A DNA stretch of 64,000 bases. Source: Chamaelirium japonicum. Lineage: Eukaryota > Streptophyta > Magnoliopsida > Liliales > Melanthiaceae. Positions 54,501-64,000 of the stretch are shown here, one piece after another. Position 1 is the first letter of the stretch. Every line of letters begins with the position of its first letter. The stretch covers positions 608,001 through 672,000 of the forward strand of contig CANTAL010000128.1 of the NCBI GenBank assembly GCA_947650365.1, read 5' to 3'. The notes under the pieces were generated by a model. The model ran no database searches, had not been told where the DNA came from, and worked only from the letters and a program-made list of their open reading frames with translations. A program made the position numbers and the translations under genes.

Positions 54501-54789
54501 CGGCGACTGGGTGGGGCGCAGGCCCCCTCTCTCTCTTAACTCTCTCTGCTCTCTTTCTCTCTCTCTCTATCTCTCTCTCTCTCTCTTTTCTCTCTCTCGA
54601 ACTCTCTGTTCTCTCTCTTTCTCTTTGTTCTCTTTCTTCTCTCACCCACTCTTTCACTCTCTCTCTCTCTCTTTTTCTTTTTGCTTTTCTTTCTCTCACC
54701 TCTCTATCTTTTTTTTTTGTTGCAGCCCGGGGGGGGAGGGGGTCGTCGGGTTGGGGGTCGGTCGCCGGAGACGGAGACGAGGGGAGGTC

Positions 54790-55429
54790 CCCTCTATCTC
54801 GGAAATCTCTCTCTCCCGATCTCTCTATGTGTACGCCCCCCCTGTACACCCCACCCTATGCGCCCCCCCCCCCTCTCTCTTTCTCTTTCTCTCTCTTTAT
54901 CTATCTCTCTCTCTCTCTCTCAATCCTCTGTTTTAGATCTCTGTTGCAGGGTCGTGATCAACAGAGCTGCCGGTGAGAGTGGAGGGGTCGGGCGCGGAGC
55001 TCGGGTTCGGGATCAACGGCACCGGCGGCAGCGGCGAGCGCGGAGCGGGGCTCGGGTGCGGGCTCGACGGTAGCGACGGCAACGGCGGGCGCGGAGCGGA
55101 GCGGAGGGGCGGCCGGGCTTGATGGCTGCGGCGGTGACTGGGTGGGGCGCAGGCCCCCTCTCTCTCTTAACTCTCTCTGCTCTCTCTCTCTCTCTCTGCT
55201 CTCTCTCTCTCTCTCTTTTCTCTCTCTCTTTTCTCTCTCTCAAACTCTCTGTTCTCTCTCTTTCTCTTTGTTCTATTTCTTCTCTCACCCACTCTTTCAC
55301 TCTCTCTCTCTCTTTTTCTTTTTGCTTTTCTTTCTCTCACCTCTCTATCTTTTTTTTTTTGTTGCAGCCCGGGGGGAGGGGGTCGTCGGGTTGGGGGTCG
55401 GTCGCCGAAGACGGAGACGAGGGGAGGTC
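54790..55429 (+). repeat. Tandem duplication unit 2 (about 640 bp)
   Basis: A direct copy of unit 1, displaced by 634 bp (TATCTCGGAA at 54,161 and 54,795). Differences are mostly in dinucleotide-run length plus scattered substitutions, so the duplication looks fairly recent relative to divergence among the satellite monomers. After GAGGGGAGGTC it continues into sequence not present in unit 1. Confidence 0.9.
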
Positions 55430-55624
55430 GGGAGATCGGGCGGATTGAGGAGGGAGGAGCGCGCTGCTCCCACAGTCAGACTGCTTCCTTCCCCTCTCCG
55501 ACGATGGGTTCCACCAAATCTACAGCATCTCCGGCCGACCCTTAGCCCTTTCCGACCTTTAGCATCTTCGGCCCTCTCCTTCTCTCGGGCTGAAGTCCTA
55601 GCTAGAGCGCCCTCTCCATTACTG

Positions 55625-55627
<3 letters not shown>
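55430..55627 (+). other. Helitron internal segment, no gene recognised
   Basis: About 200 bp of mixed sequence (ATTGAGGAGGGAGGAGCGCG, CAGACTGCTTCCTTCCCC, CTTCTCTCGGGCTGAAGTCC) between the tandem duplication and the long CT run. No repeat or conserved protein was recognised; it could be captured genic DNA. Confidence 0.45.

Positions 55628-55708
<81 letters not shown>
55628..55708 (+). repeat. (TC)n microsatellite, about 40 units
   Basis: An uninterrupted TC dinucleotide run of about 80 bp. Its length is likely to vary between individuals and between assemblies. Confidence 0.95.
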
Positions 55709-55710
<2 letters not shown>

Positions 55711-55881
55711 GTTGCCGGCGGGGTTCGTCACCGGCGTGGTCACAGCTGGAGTTGTCCTTTCGACGCCGTTAGGCCGGTCACAACTGCAGTCAACCCCCGA
55801 TGCCACCGGTCCCCTTCTACTCTATCAGACTTTTTTTTAACTTATTTTGCCACCCGTGATAGTCTGCACTCGAAGTGTCAA

Positions 55882-56037
55882 CGATGCCCGCCTCCTTGCC
55901 AAGTACCTCGCCGCCCAGGTCGGAGTCCGCTACGCCATCGAGATCCGGCGAAACATTAACGACGCCAGCCTCCTCGCCAAGTACCTCGCCACCTAAGCCG
56001 GGGTCGGCTACGCCATCGAGGTCCGACGCCACTGTCT
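55882..56037 (+). repeat. Two tandem 78-bp repeats
   Basis: Unit 1 (55,882-55,959) and unit 2 (55,960-56,037) share CCAAGTACCTCGCC and GCTACGCCATCGAG. The period is 26 codons and both strands stay open: the + strand reads a Ser/Thr/Pro-rich repeat (PSTSPP...SATPSRS), the - strand a DLDGVAD...LGGEVLG repeat. Either could be a captured gene fragment, but with no similarity recognised and frames open on both strands I do not call a gene. Confidence 0.8.
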
Positions 56038-56170
56038 CCGACAGTTTGACCACCAAAGGTGGCCCACTTCTCTCGCCCCCTCACCAGCCACATCTTTAAT
56101 CGTCCTCTCGACGCCACTGGCCATAGCTATAGTCGCTGGCCACCGGTGTTTGGGTCGGGTATTGAGTTGG

Positions 56171-56300
56171 GTTTGGATTGGGTATTAAGGTGCCCATACC
56201 TATACCCGAAAGTTAATCGGGTAGAGTTTTTATACCCGAAAGGTTCGAGTCGAGTTTGGATCGAGTATTAAGGTGCCCATACCTGTACCCGAAAATTAAT
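56171..56300 (+). repeat. 83-bp direct duplication
   Basis: GTTTGGATTGGGTATTAAGG (from 56,171) and GTTTGGATCGAGTATTAAGG (from 56,254) start two copies that continue through TGCCCATACCTATACCCGAA / TGCCCATACCTGTACCCGAA to AATTAAT-type ends at 56,217 and 56,300. No coding was recognised. Confidence 0.8.
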
Positions 56301-56430
56301 ATGTGAGAGGTCCCTAATAATAGATCCATCACATGAACAGGCCCCCTAAAATTTCATTTAGCCTAAGGTTCTTGCCTTTATTAGTAAACTTGAAACTACC
56401 CTCTGTTCTTTTTGCATGTCATTTCGGACG
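56301..56430 (+). other. Helitron 3' internal segment, nothing recognised
   Basis: AT-rich, unique-looking sequence (TCACATGAACAGGCCCCC, GCCTAAGGTTCTTGCC) without visible repeats or a convincing open frame. Confidence 0.5.
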
Positions 56431-56431
56431 A

Positions 56432-56580
56432 AGTGCGATTCACTGAATGAGTTTAGTACAACATATAGTTGTGTTTGAAGCCGAAACTGAATCACAACAA
56501 TATTATAGATGTAATTTGGGCTGAGTGCGACTCATCGATAAGTTGGGTGTAACGGACTGTTGTGATTGAGTTTTGGCTTT
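56432..56580 (+). repeat. Imperfect inverted repeat with overlapping direct repeat
   Basis: GAAGCCGAAACTGAATCACA (56,477-56,499 arm) and ATTGAGTTTTGGCTTT (56,558-56,580 arm) pair at 20 of 23 positions around a loop of about 58 nt. In addition AGTGCGATTCACTGA (56,432) and AGTGCGACTCATCGA (56,524) are about 92 bp apart as a diverged direct repeat. Function unknown. Confidence 0.7.
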
Positions 56581-56761
56581 AACTTATCACGTGCCATATT
56601 TTTGATGTTGGGTGTTTTGCTCCGAATGCTAAGCGAGGCTATAGGTCCAAATAAAGAGTCGTTCGATTATATTTTACACACAGCCACGAGTGTATTTTTG
56701 CCGCTATAGGTGTGTTGCCGCCGAAGACAGCCGTTACATTTCCAAAGATGTGGAAGGCGAC

Positions 56762-56953
56762 CACGAAATATTGTCACTTTTCTCAAAATATTGTCACCGC
56801 TCACGAAATGTTAATATCACCCTCAGAATATTGTTCTTTCCCTCAAAATATTGTCCCCACGAAATATTGTCACTTTTCTCAAAATATTGTCACTGCTCAC
56901 GAAATGTTGTTATCACCCTCAAAATATTTTTCTTTCCCTCAAAATATTGCCCC
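56762..56953 (+). repeat. Two tandem 96-bp repeats with internal sub-repeats
   Basis: CACGAAATATTGTCAC begins units at 56,762 and 56,858. Each contains several copies of a TCAAAATATTGTC-type word and a GCTCACGAAATGTT word. As 96 is a multiple of 3 the open frame repeats too, giving a 32-residue repeat without known similarity. The repeat ends just upstream of the 3' hairpin. Confidence 0.85.
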
Positions 56954-56970
56954 TGCCTTTGAAATCTTTT

Positions 56971-56998
56971 GCGTGCCGACAGGCACGGGCATTACTAG
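56971..56998 (+). other. Helitron 3' terminus: hairpin plus CTAG
   Basis: CGTGCC (56,972-56,977), loop GACA and GGCACG (56,982-56,987) form a perfect 6-bp stem. Seven bases (GGCATTA) separate it from the terminal CTAG at 56,995-56,998, and the next base is T. In Helitrons this hairpin near the 3' end acts as the rolling-circle terminator. Confidence 0.86.
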
Positions 56999-57049
56999 TA
57001 TATAATAGGGCACTCATCCCTAAAACAGCCTCTAAGAGCCTCGCAATAT

Positions 57050-60000
57050 ACTTTCTATTTTTGGTATTGCTACTAGAATTCCGATATTTAGGGTGCAAAA
57101 ATCGCTCTATATTTTTTTTAAACCCTTACCCGTCAACCATAAGTAAATTAAATACAATCAAGCATTCCTCCCAAAAATACCTTATATGAGCCTCGCTATT
57201 GCCTCCTTATTTTTGGGATCGCTACAAGATTTTCTATATTTGGAAAGCCAAAATCACTCTTAATTTCTCAAGGGTCCTACTAGATAATCTTAACTAAATT
57301 ATATACAATCGAGCACTCCTCCCTAAAATACTTTCTAAAAGCCTCGTAATGTGCTCTCTATTTTTGGGATTGCTACTAGACTCCCTATATTTAGGGAGCC
57401 AAAACAGCTCTTTATTTTTTTTAAAACCCCACTCGATAATCTTTAGTAAATAATATATAGTCGAGCATTCCTCCTAAAAATACCCCCTCAGAGCCTCGCC
57501 ATTACCTCCCAAAAATACCCTAAAATCATAAGTAAATTATATATAAATCAAGCACTCCTTCCGAAATTACCCTCTAAGAGCCTCGCAATATACCTCTCTA
57601 TTTTTGGGATTGCTACTAGACTCCCTATATTTAAGAAGCCAAAATCACTCCATTTTTTTTTTTAACCCGCACCCGACAACCATAAGTAAATTATATACAA
57701 TCAAGCGCTCCTCCCTAAAATACTCTCTAAGAGCATCGCAATATGCTCTCTATTTTTTGGGATTGCTACTAGACTCCCTATATTTAGGGAGCCAAAATCG
57801 CTCCATATTTTGTTTTAACCCCCACTCGACAACCTTAAGTAAATTATACACAATCGAGCATTCCTCCCAAAAACAAACCCTAAGAGCCTCGCTATTGCCT
57901 TCCAAAAATACCCAAAAATCATAAGTAAATTATATATCAATCAAGCACTCGTCCCTAAAACACCCTCTAAAAGCCTCGTAATATGCCTCTCTATTTTTGG
58001 GATTGTTAAAAGACTTCTTATATTTAGATAGCCAAAATTGCTCTATATTTTTTTTGAACCCCCTCCTGAAACCTGAAGTAAATTAAATACAATCGAGCAC
58101 TCCTCCCTAAAACACCCTCTAAGAGACGAATATGCTCTCTATTTTTAGGATTGCTACTTGACTCCTTATATTTAGGGAGCCAAAATTGCTACATATTTTT
58201 TTTAAACCCCCACCCGACAACCTTAAGTAAATTATATATAATCAAGTATTCCACCTAAAAACACCCTCAAATAGCCTAGTAATATGCTCTCTATTTTTGG
58301 TATTGCTACTAGACCCTATATTTAGGGAGCCAAAACCGCTCTTTTTTTGTTTTGAACCCCCACCCCGACAACCTTAAATAAATTATATACAATAGAGCAC
58401 TCCTCTCTAAAACACACTATAAGAGCCTCGCAATATGCTTTCTATTTTTACGATCGCTACTAGACTCCCTATATTTAGGGAGCCAAAACTGCCCCATATT
58501 TTTTTAGAACCCCCACCCAATAACCTTAAGTGAAGTATATACAATCGAGCACTCCTCCCTAAAACACCCTCTAAGAGACTCGCAATATGCTCTCTATTTT
58601 TGGGATTACTACTATACTCCCTATATTTAGGGAGCCAAACTCACTCCATATTTTTTTTGAACCCCCACTCTATAACCTTAAGTAATTTATATACAATCGA
58701 GCATTCCTCCCAAAAACACCCTCCAAGTACCTCGCCATTGCCTCCCAAAAATACCCTAACATTATAAACAAATTATATATAATCGAGCACTCCTTCCTAA
58801 AACACCCTCTAAGAGCCTGGTAATATACTTTCTATTTTTGATATTGCTACTAGACTCCCTATATTTAGGGAGCCAAAATCGCTCCATATTTTTTTTGAAC
58901 CCCTACCTATCAACGTTAAGTAAATTATATACAATCGAGCATTCCTCCCAAAAATACCCTTTAAGTACCTCGCCATTGCCTCCCAAAAACACCAAAAAAT
59001 CATAAGTAAATTATATATAAATTAAGCACTCCTCCCTAAAACACCCTCTAAGAGCCTCGTAATATGCCTCTCTATTTTAGGATTACTACAATACTCCCTA
59101 TATTTAATAAGCCAAAACTGCTCTATATTTTTTTTGAACCCCCATATACCTTAAGGAAATTATATACAATTGAGCACTCCTCCCTAAAACATTCTCTAAG
59201 AGCCTCGCAAAATGCTCTCTATTTTTTAGGATTACTACTAGACTCCCTATATTTTGGGAGCCAAAACCGCTCCATATTTTTTTTGAACCCCCACCCGACA
59301 AACTTAAGTAAATTATACACAATCGAGCATTCCTCCTAAAAACATCCTCTAAGAGCCTCGCCATTGCCTCCTTAAAACACCCTAAAATTATAAATAAATT
59401 ATATATAAATCAAGAACGTCTCCTTAAAACACCCTCTAAAAGCCTCGCTATATGCCTCTCTATTTTTGGGATTGCTACTAGACTCAATATATTTAGGGAG
59501 CCAAAATCGTTCCATTTTTTTTTTACCCCCACCCAACACCTTAAGTAAATTATATATAATCAAGCACTCCTCCCTAAATTATTCTCTAAGAGCCTCGCAG
59601 TATTATCTCTATTTATGTGATTGCTACTAGACTTCCTATATTTAGGGAGCCAAAATCGCACCATATTTTTTTTCAACCCCCACCCGACAACCTTAAGTAA
59701 ATTTTATACAATCGAGCATTCCTCCAAAAAAACACCTTTTAATATCCTCTCAATATGCTCTTTATTTTTGGGATTGCTACTAGACTCCTTATATTTAGGG
59801 AGGCAAAAATACTCCATATTATTTTTTAACCCCCACCCGAAAACCTTAAGTAAATTATATACAATCGAGTACACCTCCCTAAAATACCCTCTAAGAGCCT
59901 CATAATATACTCTCTATTTTTGGGATTGCCACTAGACTCCCTATATTTAGGGAGCTAAAATCACTGCATATTTTTTTTGAACCCCCACAGGACAATCTTA

Positions 60001-60310
60001 AGTGAATTATATACAATCGAGTACTCCTCCCTAAAATACCCTCCAACAGTCTCGCAATATGCTCTGTATTTTTGGGATTGCTACTAGACTCCCTATATTT
60101 AGGGAGACAAATCCGCTCTAATTTTTTTTGAACCCCCACCCGATAACCTTAAGTAAATTATATACAATCAAGCATTCCTCCCAAAAACACCATCTAATAG
60201 CCTTGTCATATGCTCTCTATTTTTGGGATTGATACTAGACTCCCTATATTTATGAAGGCAAAACTGCTCTATATTTTTTTTGAACTCCCACCCGACAACC
60301 ATATGTAAAT
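57050..60310 (+). repeat. Segmental repeat R2, right member (partner 4,570-7,830)
   Basis: Same order of monomer subtypes and private variants as 4.57-7.83 kb (5,089 to 57,563; 6,601 to 59,083; 7,571 to 60,047). The right member begins next to the Helitron insertion, and similarity passes to another source near 60.3 kb. Confidence 0.75.
57201..57352 (+). repeat. Satellite monomer C, copy 13
   Basis: Full-length C with GGGATCGCTACAAGATTTTC and CTTAATTTCTCAAGGGTCC. It is the second monomer boundary after the Helitron: split D, then E (57,050-57,200), then C. The word order is intact once the insertion is removed. Confidence 0.83.
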
Positions 60311-63300
60311 TATATACAATCGAGCACTCCTCCCTAAAACACTCTATAAGAGCCTCACAATATGTCTCTCTATTTTTAGGATTGCTACTAGACTCCCTAT
60401 ATTTAGGGAGCCAAAATCGCTCCATATTTTTTTTGAATCCCAACCCGACAACCTTAAGTTAATTATCTATAATCAAGCAGTCCTCCCAAAAACACCATGT
60501 AATAGCCTCGCAATATGCTCTCTATTTTTGGGATTGCTACTAGACTCCCTATATTTTGGGAAGCAAAACCGATCCATTTTTTTTTTGAACCCCCACCCGA
60601 CAACCTAAGTAAATTATATACAATTGAGCACTCCGCCCTAAAATAGCCTCTAAGAGCCTCGCAATATGCTCGTTATTTTTAGGATTGCTAGTAGATTCTC
60701 TATATTTATGGAGCCAAAATCGCTCCATATTTTTTTTGAACCCCCACCTGACAACCTTAAGTAAATTATAAACAATCGAGCATTCCTCCCAAAAACACCC
60801 TCTAACAGCCTCGCCATTGCCTCTCAAGAACACCCTAAAATCATATATAAATTATATATAAATCAAGCACACCTTCCTAAAATACCCTCTAAGAGCCTCA
60901 CAGTATGCCTTTCTATTTTTGGGATTGCAATTCGACTCCCTATAATTAGGTAACCAAAACCGCTCTATTTTTTTTTTAACGCCAACCTGACAACCTTAAG
61001 CAAATTATATACAATCGAGCACTCCTCCCTAAAACACCCTCTAAGAGCTTTGTAATATGCTCTCTATTTTTGGGATTTCTACTAGACTCCCTATATTTAG
61101 GGAGCCAAAACTGCCCCATATTTTGTTTGAATCCCCACCCGTCAACCTTAAGTAAATTATATACAATCGAGTATTCCTCCCAAAAACACCTTATATAAGC
61201 CTCGCCATTGCCTCCTTATTTTTGAGATTGCTACTAGACACCTTATATTTAGGGAGCAAAAATCGCTCCCAATTTCTCAAGGCTCCTAGCCGATAACCAT
61301 AACTAAATTATATACAATCGAGCACTCCTTCCTAAAAACTTTCTAAGAGCCTCGCAATATGCTCTCTATTTTTAGGATTGCTACCTGACTTTCTATATTT
61401 AAGGAGCCAAAATCACTCTATATTTTTTTTGAACCCCCACCTAACAACCTTTAGTAAATTATAAATTATCGAGCATTCCTCTCAAAAACACCATCTAAGA
61501 GTCTCGTCATTACCTCCCAAAAATACCCTAAAATCTTAAGTAAATTATATATAAATCAAGAACTCCTCCCTAAAATACCCTCTAAGAACCTTGCAAAATG
61601 CCTCTCTATTTTTGGGATTGTTACTTTTCTCTCTATATTTAAGGAGCCAAAACCGCCCCATATTTTTTTTAAACCCCCACCTGACAACCTTAAGTAAATT
61701 ATATACAATCGAGCACTCCTTTCTAAAACACTCTCTAAAAGCCTCGCAATATGCTCTCTATTTTTTGGGATTGCTACTAGACGCTCTATATTTAGGGAGC
61801 CAAAACAGCTCCATATTTTCTTTAAACCCCTATCCGATAATCTTAAGTAAATTATACACAATCGAGCATTCCTCCATAAAACACAATCTAAGAGCATCGC
61901 CATGACCTCCCAAAAACACCCTAAAATCATAAGTGAATTATATATAAATCAAGCACTCTCCCCTAAAACACCCTCTAAGATCCTCGCAATATGTCTCACT
62001 ATTTTTGGGATTACTACTAGACTCCCTATATTTAGGGAGCCAAAATCGCTCCATGTTTTTTTTGAATCCCCACTCGATAACCTAACGTAAATTACATACA
62101 ATTGAGCACTTCTCCCTAAAACACCCTCTAAGAGCCTAATATGCTCTCTATTTTTGGAATTGCTACTAGACCCCCTATATTTAAGGAACTGAAACCGCTC
62201 TTTATTTTTTTTGAACCCCCACCAGACAACCTTAAGTAAATTATATACAATCAAGCATTCCTCCAGAAAAAACCCCCTCTAATAGCCTCGTAATATGCTC
62301 TATTTTTAGGATTGCTACTAGACTCCCTATATTTTAGGAGCCAAAACTGCTCTATATTTTTTTTAAACCCCCACCCGACAACCTTAACTAAATTATATGC
62401 TATTGAGAACTCCTCTCTAAAACACCCTTTAAAAGCCTCGCAATATGCTCTCTATTTTTTGGGATTGCTACTAGACTCCCTATATTTAGGGAGCCAAAAC
62501 CGTTCTATATTTTTTTTGAACCCCTACCCGACAAACTTAACTAAATTATATATAATTGAGCATTCCTCCCAAAAATACTCTCTAAGAGTTCCATGATTGC
62601 CACCCAAAAATACCCTAAAATCATAAGTAAATTATATATAAATCAAGCACTCCTTCCTAAAACACCCTCTAAAAGCCTCACAATATGCCTCTCTATTTTT
62701 GGGGTTACTACTAGACTCCCTATATTTAGGGAGCCAAAATTAAACCATATTTTTTTTGGACCCCCACCCGACAACCTTAAGTAAATTATATACAATCGAG
62801 AACTCCTCCATAAAATTCCCTCTTAGAGCCTAATATGCTCTCTATTTTTGGGATTACTACTAGACTCCCTATATTTAGGGAGCCAAAAGCACTTAATATT
62901 ATTTTTGAACCCCCAACCGATAACCTTATATAAATTATTTACAATCGAGCATTCCTCCTAAAAACACCCTCCAATAGCCTCGCAATATGCGCTCTATTTT
63001 TAGGATTGCCACTAGACTCCCTATATTCAGGGAGTCAAAACTGCTCCATATTTTTTTTGAACCCCCACCCGATAACCTTAAGTAAATTATATGCAATCGA
63101 GCACTCCTCCCTAAAACACCCTCTAAGAGTCTCGTAATATGCTCTCTATTTTTGGGATTACTACTAGACTCCCTATATTTATGGAACCAAAACAGCCCCA
63201 TATTTTTTTTGAACCCCCACCCAATAACCTTAAGTGAATTATATACAATCGAGCCCTCCTTCCTAAAACACCCTCAAAGAGACTCGAAATATGCTCTCTA

Positions 63301-64000
63301 TTTTTGGGATTACTACTAGACTCCCTATATTTAGGGAGCCAAAACCGCTCTATATTTTTTTTGAACCTACACCCGATAACCTTAAGTAAATTATATACAA
63401 TCGAGCTATCCTCTCAAAAATACCCTCTAAGGGTCTCGCCATTGCCTCCCAAAAACACACTAAAGTAATCAGTAAATTATATATAAATCAAGCACTCCTC
63501 CCTAAGACACTCTCTAAGAGACTCGCAATATGTCTTTCTATATTTGGGATTGGTACTAGACTCCCTATATTTAGGAAGCTAAAACTGTTCTATATTTTTT
63601 TTGAACACCCACCCAATAATCATAAGTAAATTATATACAATCGAGCACTCCTTCCTAAAACACCCTCTTAGAGCCTGGTACTATGCTCTCAATTTTCGGG
63701 ATTGCTACTAGACTTCCTATTTTTAGGGAGCCAAAACTACTCCATATTTTTTTGAACCCCCAACCGTCAACCTTAAGAAAATTATATACAATTGAGCATT
63801 CCTCCCAAAAACATCCTCTAAAAGCCTCTCCATTGTCTCTCAAAAACACCCAAAAATCATAAGTAAATTATATATACATATATCAAGCACTTTTTCTTAA
63901 AATACCCTCTAAGAGCCTCACAATATGCCTCTATATTTTTAGGATTGCTACTAGACTCCCTATATTTAAGGAGCCAAAACCATTCCATATTTTTTTTTAA
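60310..64000 (+). repeat. Segmental repeat R1, right member (partner 42,500-46,190)
   Basis: It follows the left member through the whole segment and is cut by the window end (42,651 to 60,465; 43,793 to 61,621; 44,973 to 62,791; 45,633 to 63,463). Monomer order and the deletion in monomer C (copies 12 and 14) are shared. Confidence 0.78.
61210..61360 (+). repeat. Satellite monomer C, copy 14
   Basis: Full-length C with GGCTCCTAGCCGATAACC and CTAAAAACTTTCTAAG. It pairs with copy 12 in the segmental duplication with an offset of about 17.8 kb. Confidence 0.83.

Larger units (their letters stand above)
54156..54789 (+). repeat. Tandem duplication unit 1 (about 634 bp)
   Basis: Begins CCCTCTATCTCGGAAATC and ends GACGAGGGGAGGTC. 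In order it has a CT/C-rich stretch (with CGCCCCCCCTATACACCCC and a poly-C run), CTGTTTTAGATCTCTGTTG, a GC-rich core of about 170 bp (54,319-54,490), a second CT-rich stretch, and a T-run with GTTGCAG followed by a G-rich end. The neighbouring unit is the same with few substitutions plus length differences in the CT and T runs. Confidence 0.9.
53563..56998 (+). mobile_element. Non-autonomous Helitron (3,436 bp) inserted in the satellite
   Basis: The element starts TCTATATAATAAGC and ends with a hairpin followed by ATTACTAG, matching the 5'-TC and 3'-CTRR termini of plant Helitrons. It sits between A and T with no target duplication. The split satellite monomer has 102 bp on the left (53,461-53,562) and 51 bp on the right (56,999-57,049), together exactly one 153-bp D monomer, so nothing was lost or duplicated. 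Inside, base composition changes sharply to GC- and CT-rich sequence with several tandem duplications. No Rep, helicase or RPA-like coding is visible, so movement would depend on proteins supplied by another element. The internal GC-rich cores may be captured host sequence. An alternative reading as an element with a TATATAAT target duplication is less good, because it leaves the monomer 8 bp too long. Confidence 0.85.
56999..64000 (+). repeat. Tandem satellite array, right block (same family)
   Basis: The satellite resumes at the base after the Helitron CTAG terminus, in the middle of the monomer that was split, and runs to the window end in the same orientation. Monomer subtypes E, C, A* and B follow in the order expected from other copies, so the array was continuous before the insertion. 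The first 3.3 kb matches the 4.57-7.83 kb region variant for variant, and the last 3.65 kb matches 42.5-46.19 kb. No gene is visible here. Confidence 0.97.

Noticed and set aside
53803..55840. Longer open frames (up to 232 codons) in the Helitron, rich in Leu/Ser/Pro or Arg/Glu
   Set aside because: They are readings of CT, CA and GC-rich low-complexity DNA with all neighbouring frames open too. No transposase, Rep or helicase motif is present.
53563..56998. LTR retrotransposon or MITE as identity of the insertion
   Set aside because: No long terminal direct repeats, no TG...CA ends, no primer-binding or polypurine sites, and no terminal inverted repeats were seen.
53565..57007. TATATAAT at both sides of the insertion as an 8-9-bp target-site duplication
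   Set aside because: Treating it as a duplication leaves the split monomer 8 bp too long and ignores the TC start and hairpin-CTAG end. The match comes from the AT-rich Helitron 5' end resembling the satellite TATATACAAT segment.
1..64000. CRISPR-like array (regular direct repeats)
   Set aside because: Repeats are 88-153 bp with no unique spacers between them, no cas genes, and the setting is a plant satellite.
1..64000. TTTAGGG and CCCTAAA words as telomere remnants
   Set aside because: Each monomer has only isolated single copies, never tandem, and in opposite orientations. A 7-mer match of this kind in a 152-bp unit is not improbable. I keep it only as part of the dyad observation.
1..64000. 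tRNA, rRNA or other RNA genes
   Set aside because: No cloverleaf, rRNA or snRNA sequence was recognised in either the satellite or the Helitron.

Overview
This window is plant nuclear heterochromatin with no gene I can support. About 60.6 of its 64 kb is one AT-rich tandem satellite array, head-to-tail on the + strand. The array is broken once, at 53,563-56,998, by a 3,436-bp GC- and CT-rich insertion with the ends of a non-autonomous Helitron. The monomer of about 152 bp, the methyl-CpG-decay pattern and the plant-type Helitron ends point to a flowering plant. I do not recognise the satellite family and cannot name the species or say whether the locus is centromeric, pericentromeric or subtelomeric.

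Satellite layout (read by eye). The basic monomer (A, 152 bp) carries a CTCCCTA-TATT-TAGGGAG dyad, a T8 tract, a C-rich stretch and a CAATCGAGCACTCC box. Several subtypes occur: A; A' (TTTTGTTTG and TACACAATCG); D (153 bp, GAAYGCCC and GCCTGGTAATAT); E (CCGTCAACC); C (diverged, with CCTAATTTCTCAAGGCTCC); A* (CTTTAGTAAATTATATATAATCGAGC, always after C); and B, a half-monomer of about 88 bp lacking the first half. About 100 B units punctuate the array at quantised distances of roughly 390, 695 and 845 bp, which fits 2, 4 or 5 full monomers plus one B. Recurrent words are B-A-A'-B, B-D-E-B and B-D-E-C-A*-B.

On a larger scale, three pairs of segments share private variants at fixed offsets: about 0.85-1.83 kb with 49.56-50.53 kb; 4.57-7.83 kb with 57.05-60.31 kb; and 42.5-46.19 kb with 60.3-64.0 kb. 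The 7 kb right of the Helitron is therefore a mosaic of two blocks found elsewhere in the array. A single short inverted and scrambled patch lies at 41,241-41,337. Several monomers have internal deletions.

The Helitron starts TCTATATAATAAGC and ends with a 6-bp-stem hairpin followed by CTAG. It split a D monomer between A and T with no target duplication: 102 bp (left) plus 51 bp (right) restores exactly 153 bp. Inside it are a tandem duplication of about 635 bp with GC-rich, splice-site-flanked cores, a (CT) microsatellite of about 80 bp, and 78-, 83- and 96-bp duplications. I see no Rep/helicase or other transposase coding. All open frames in the window are by-products of the satellite or of low-complexity CT/CA tracts.
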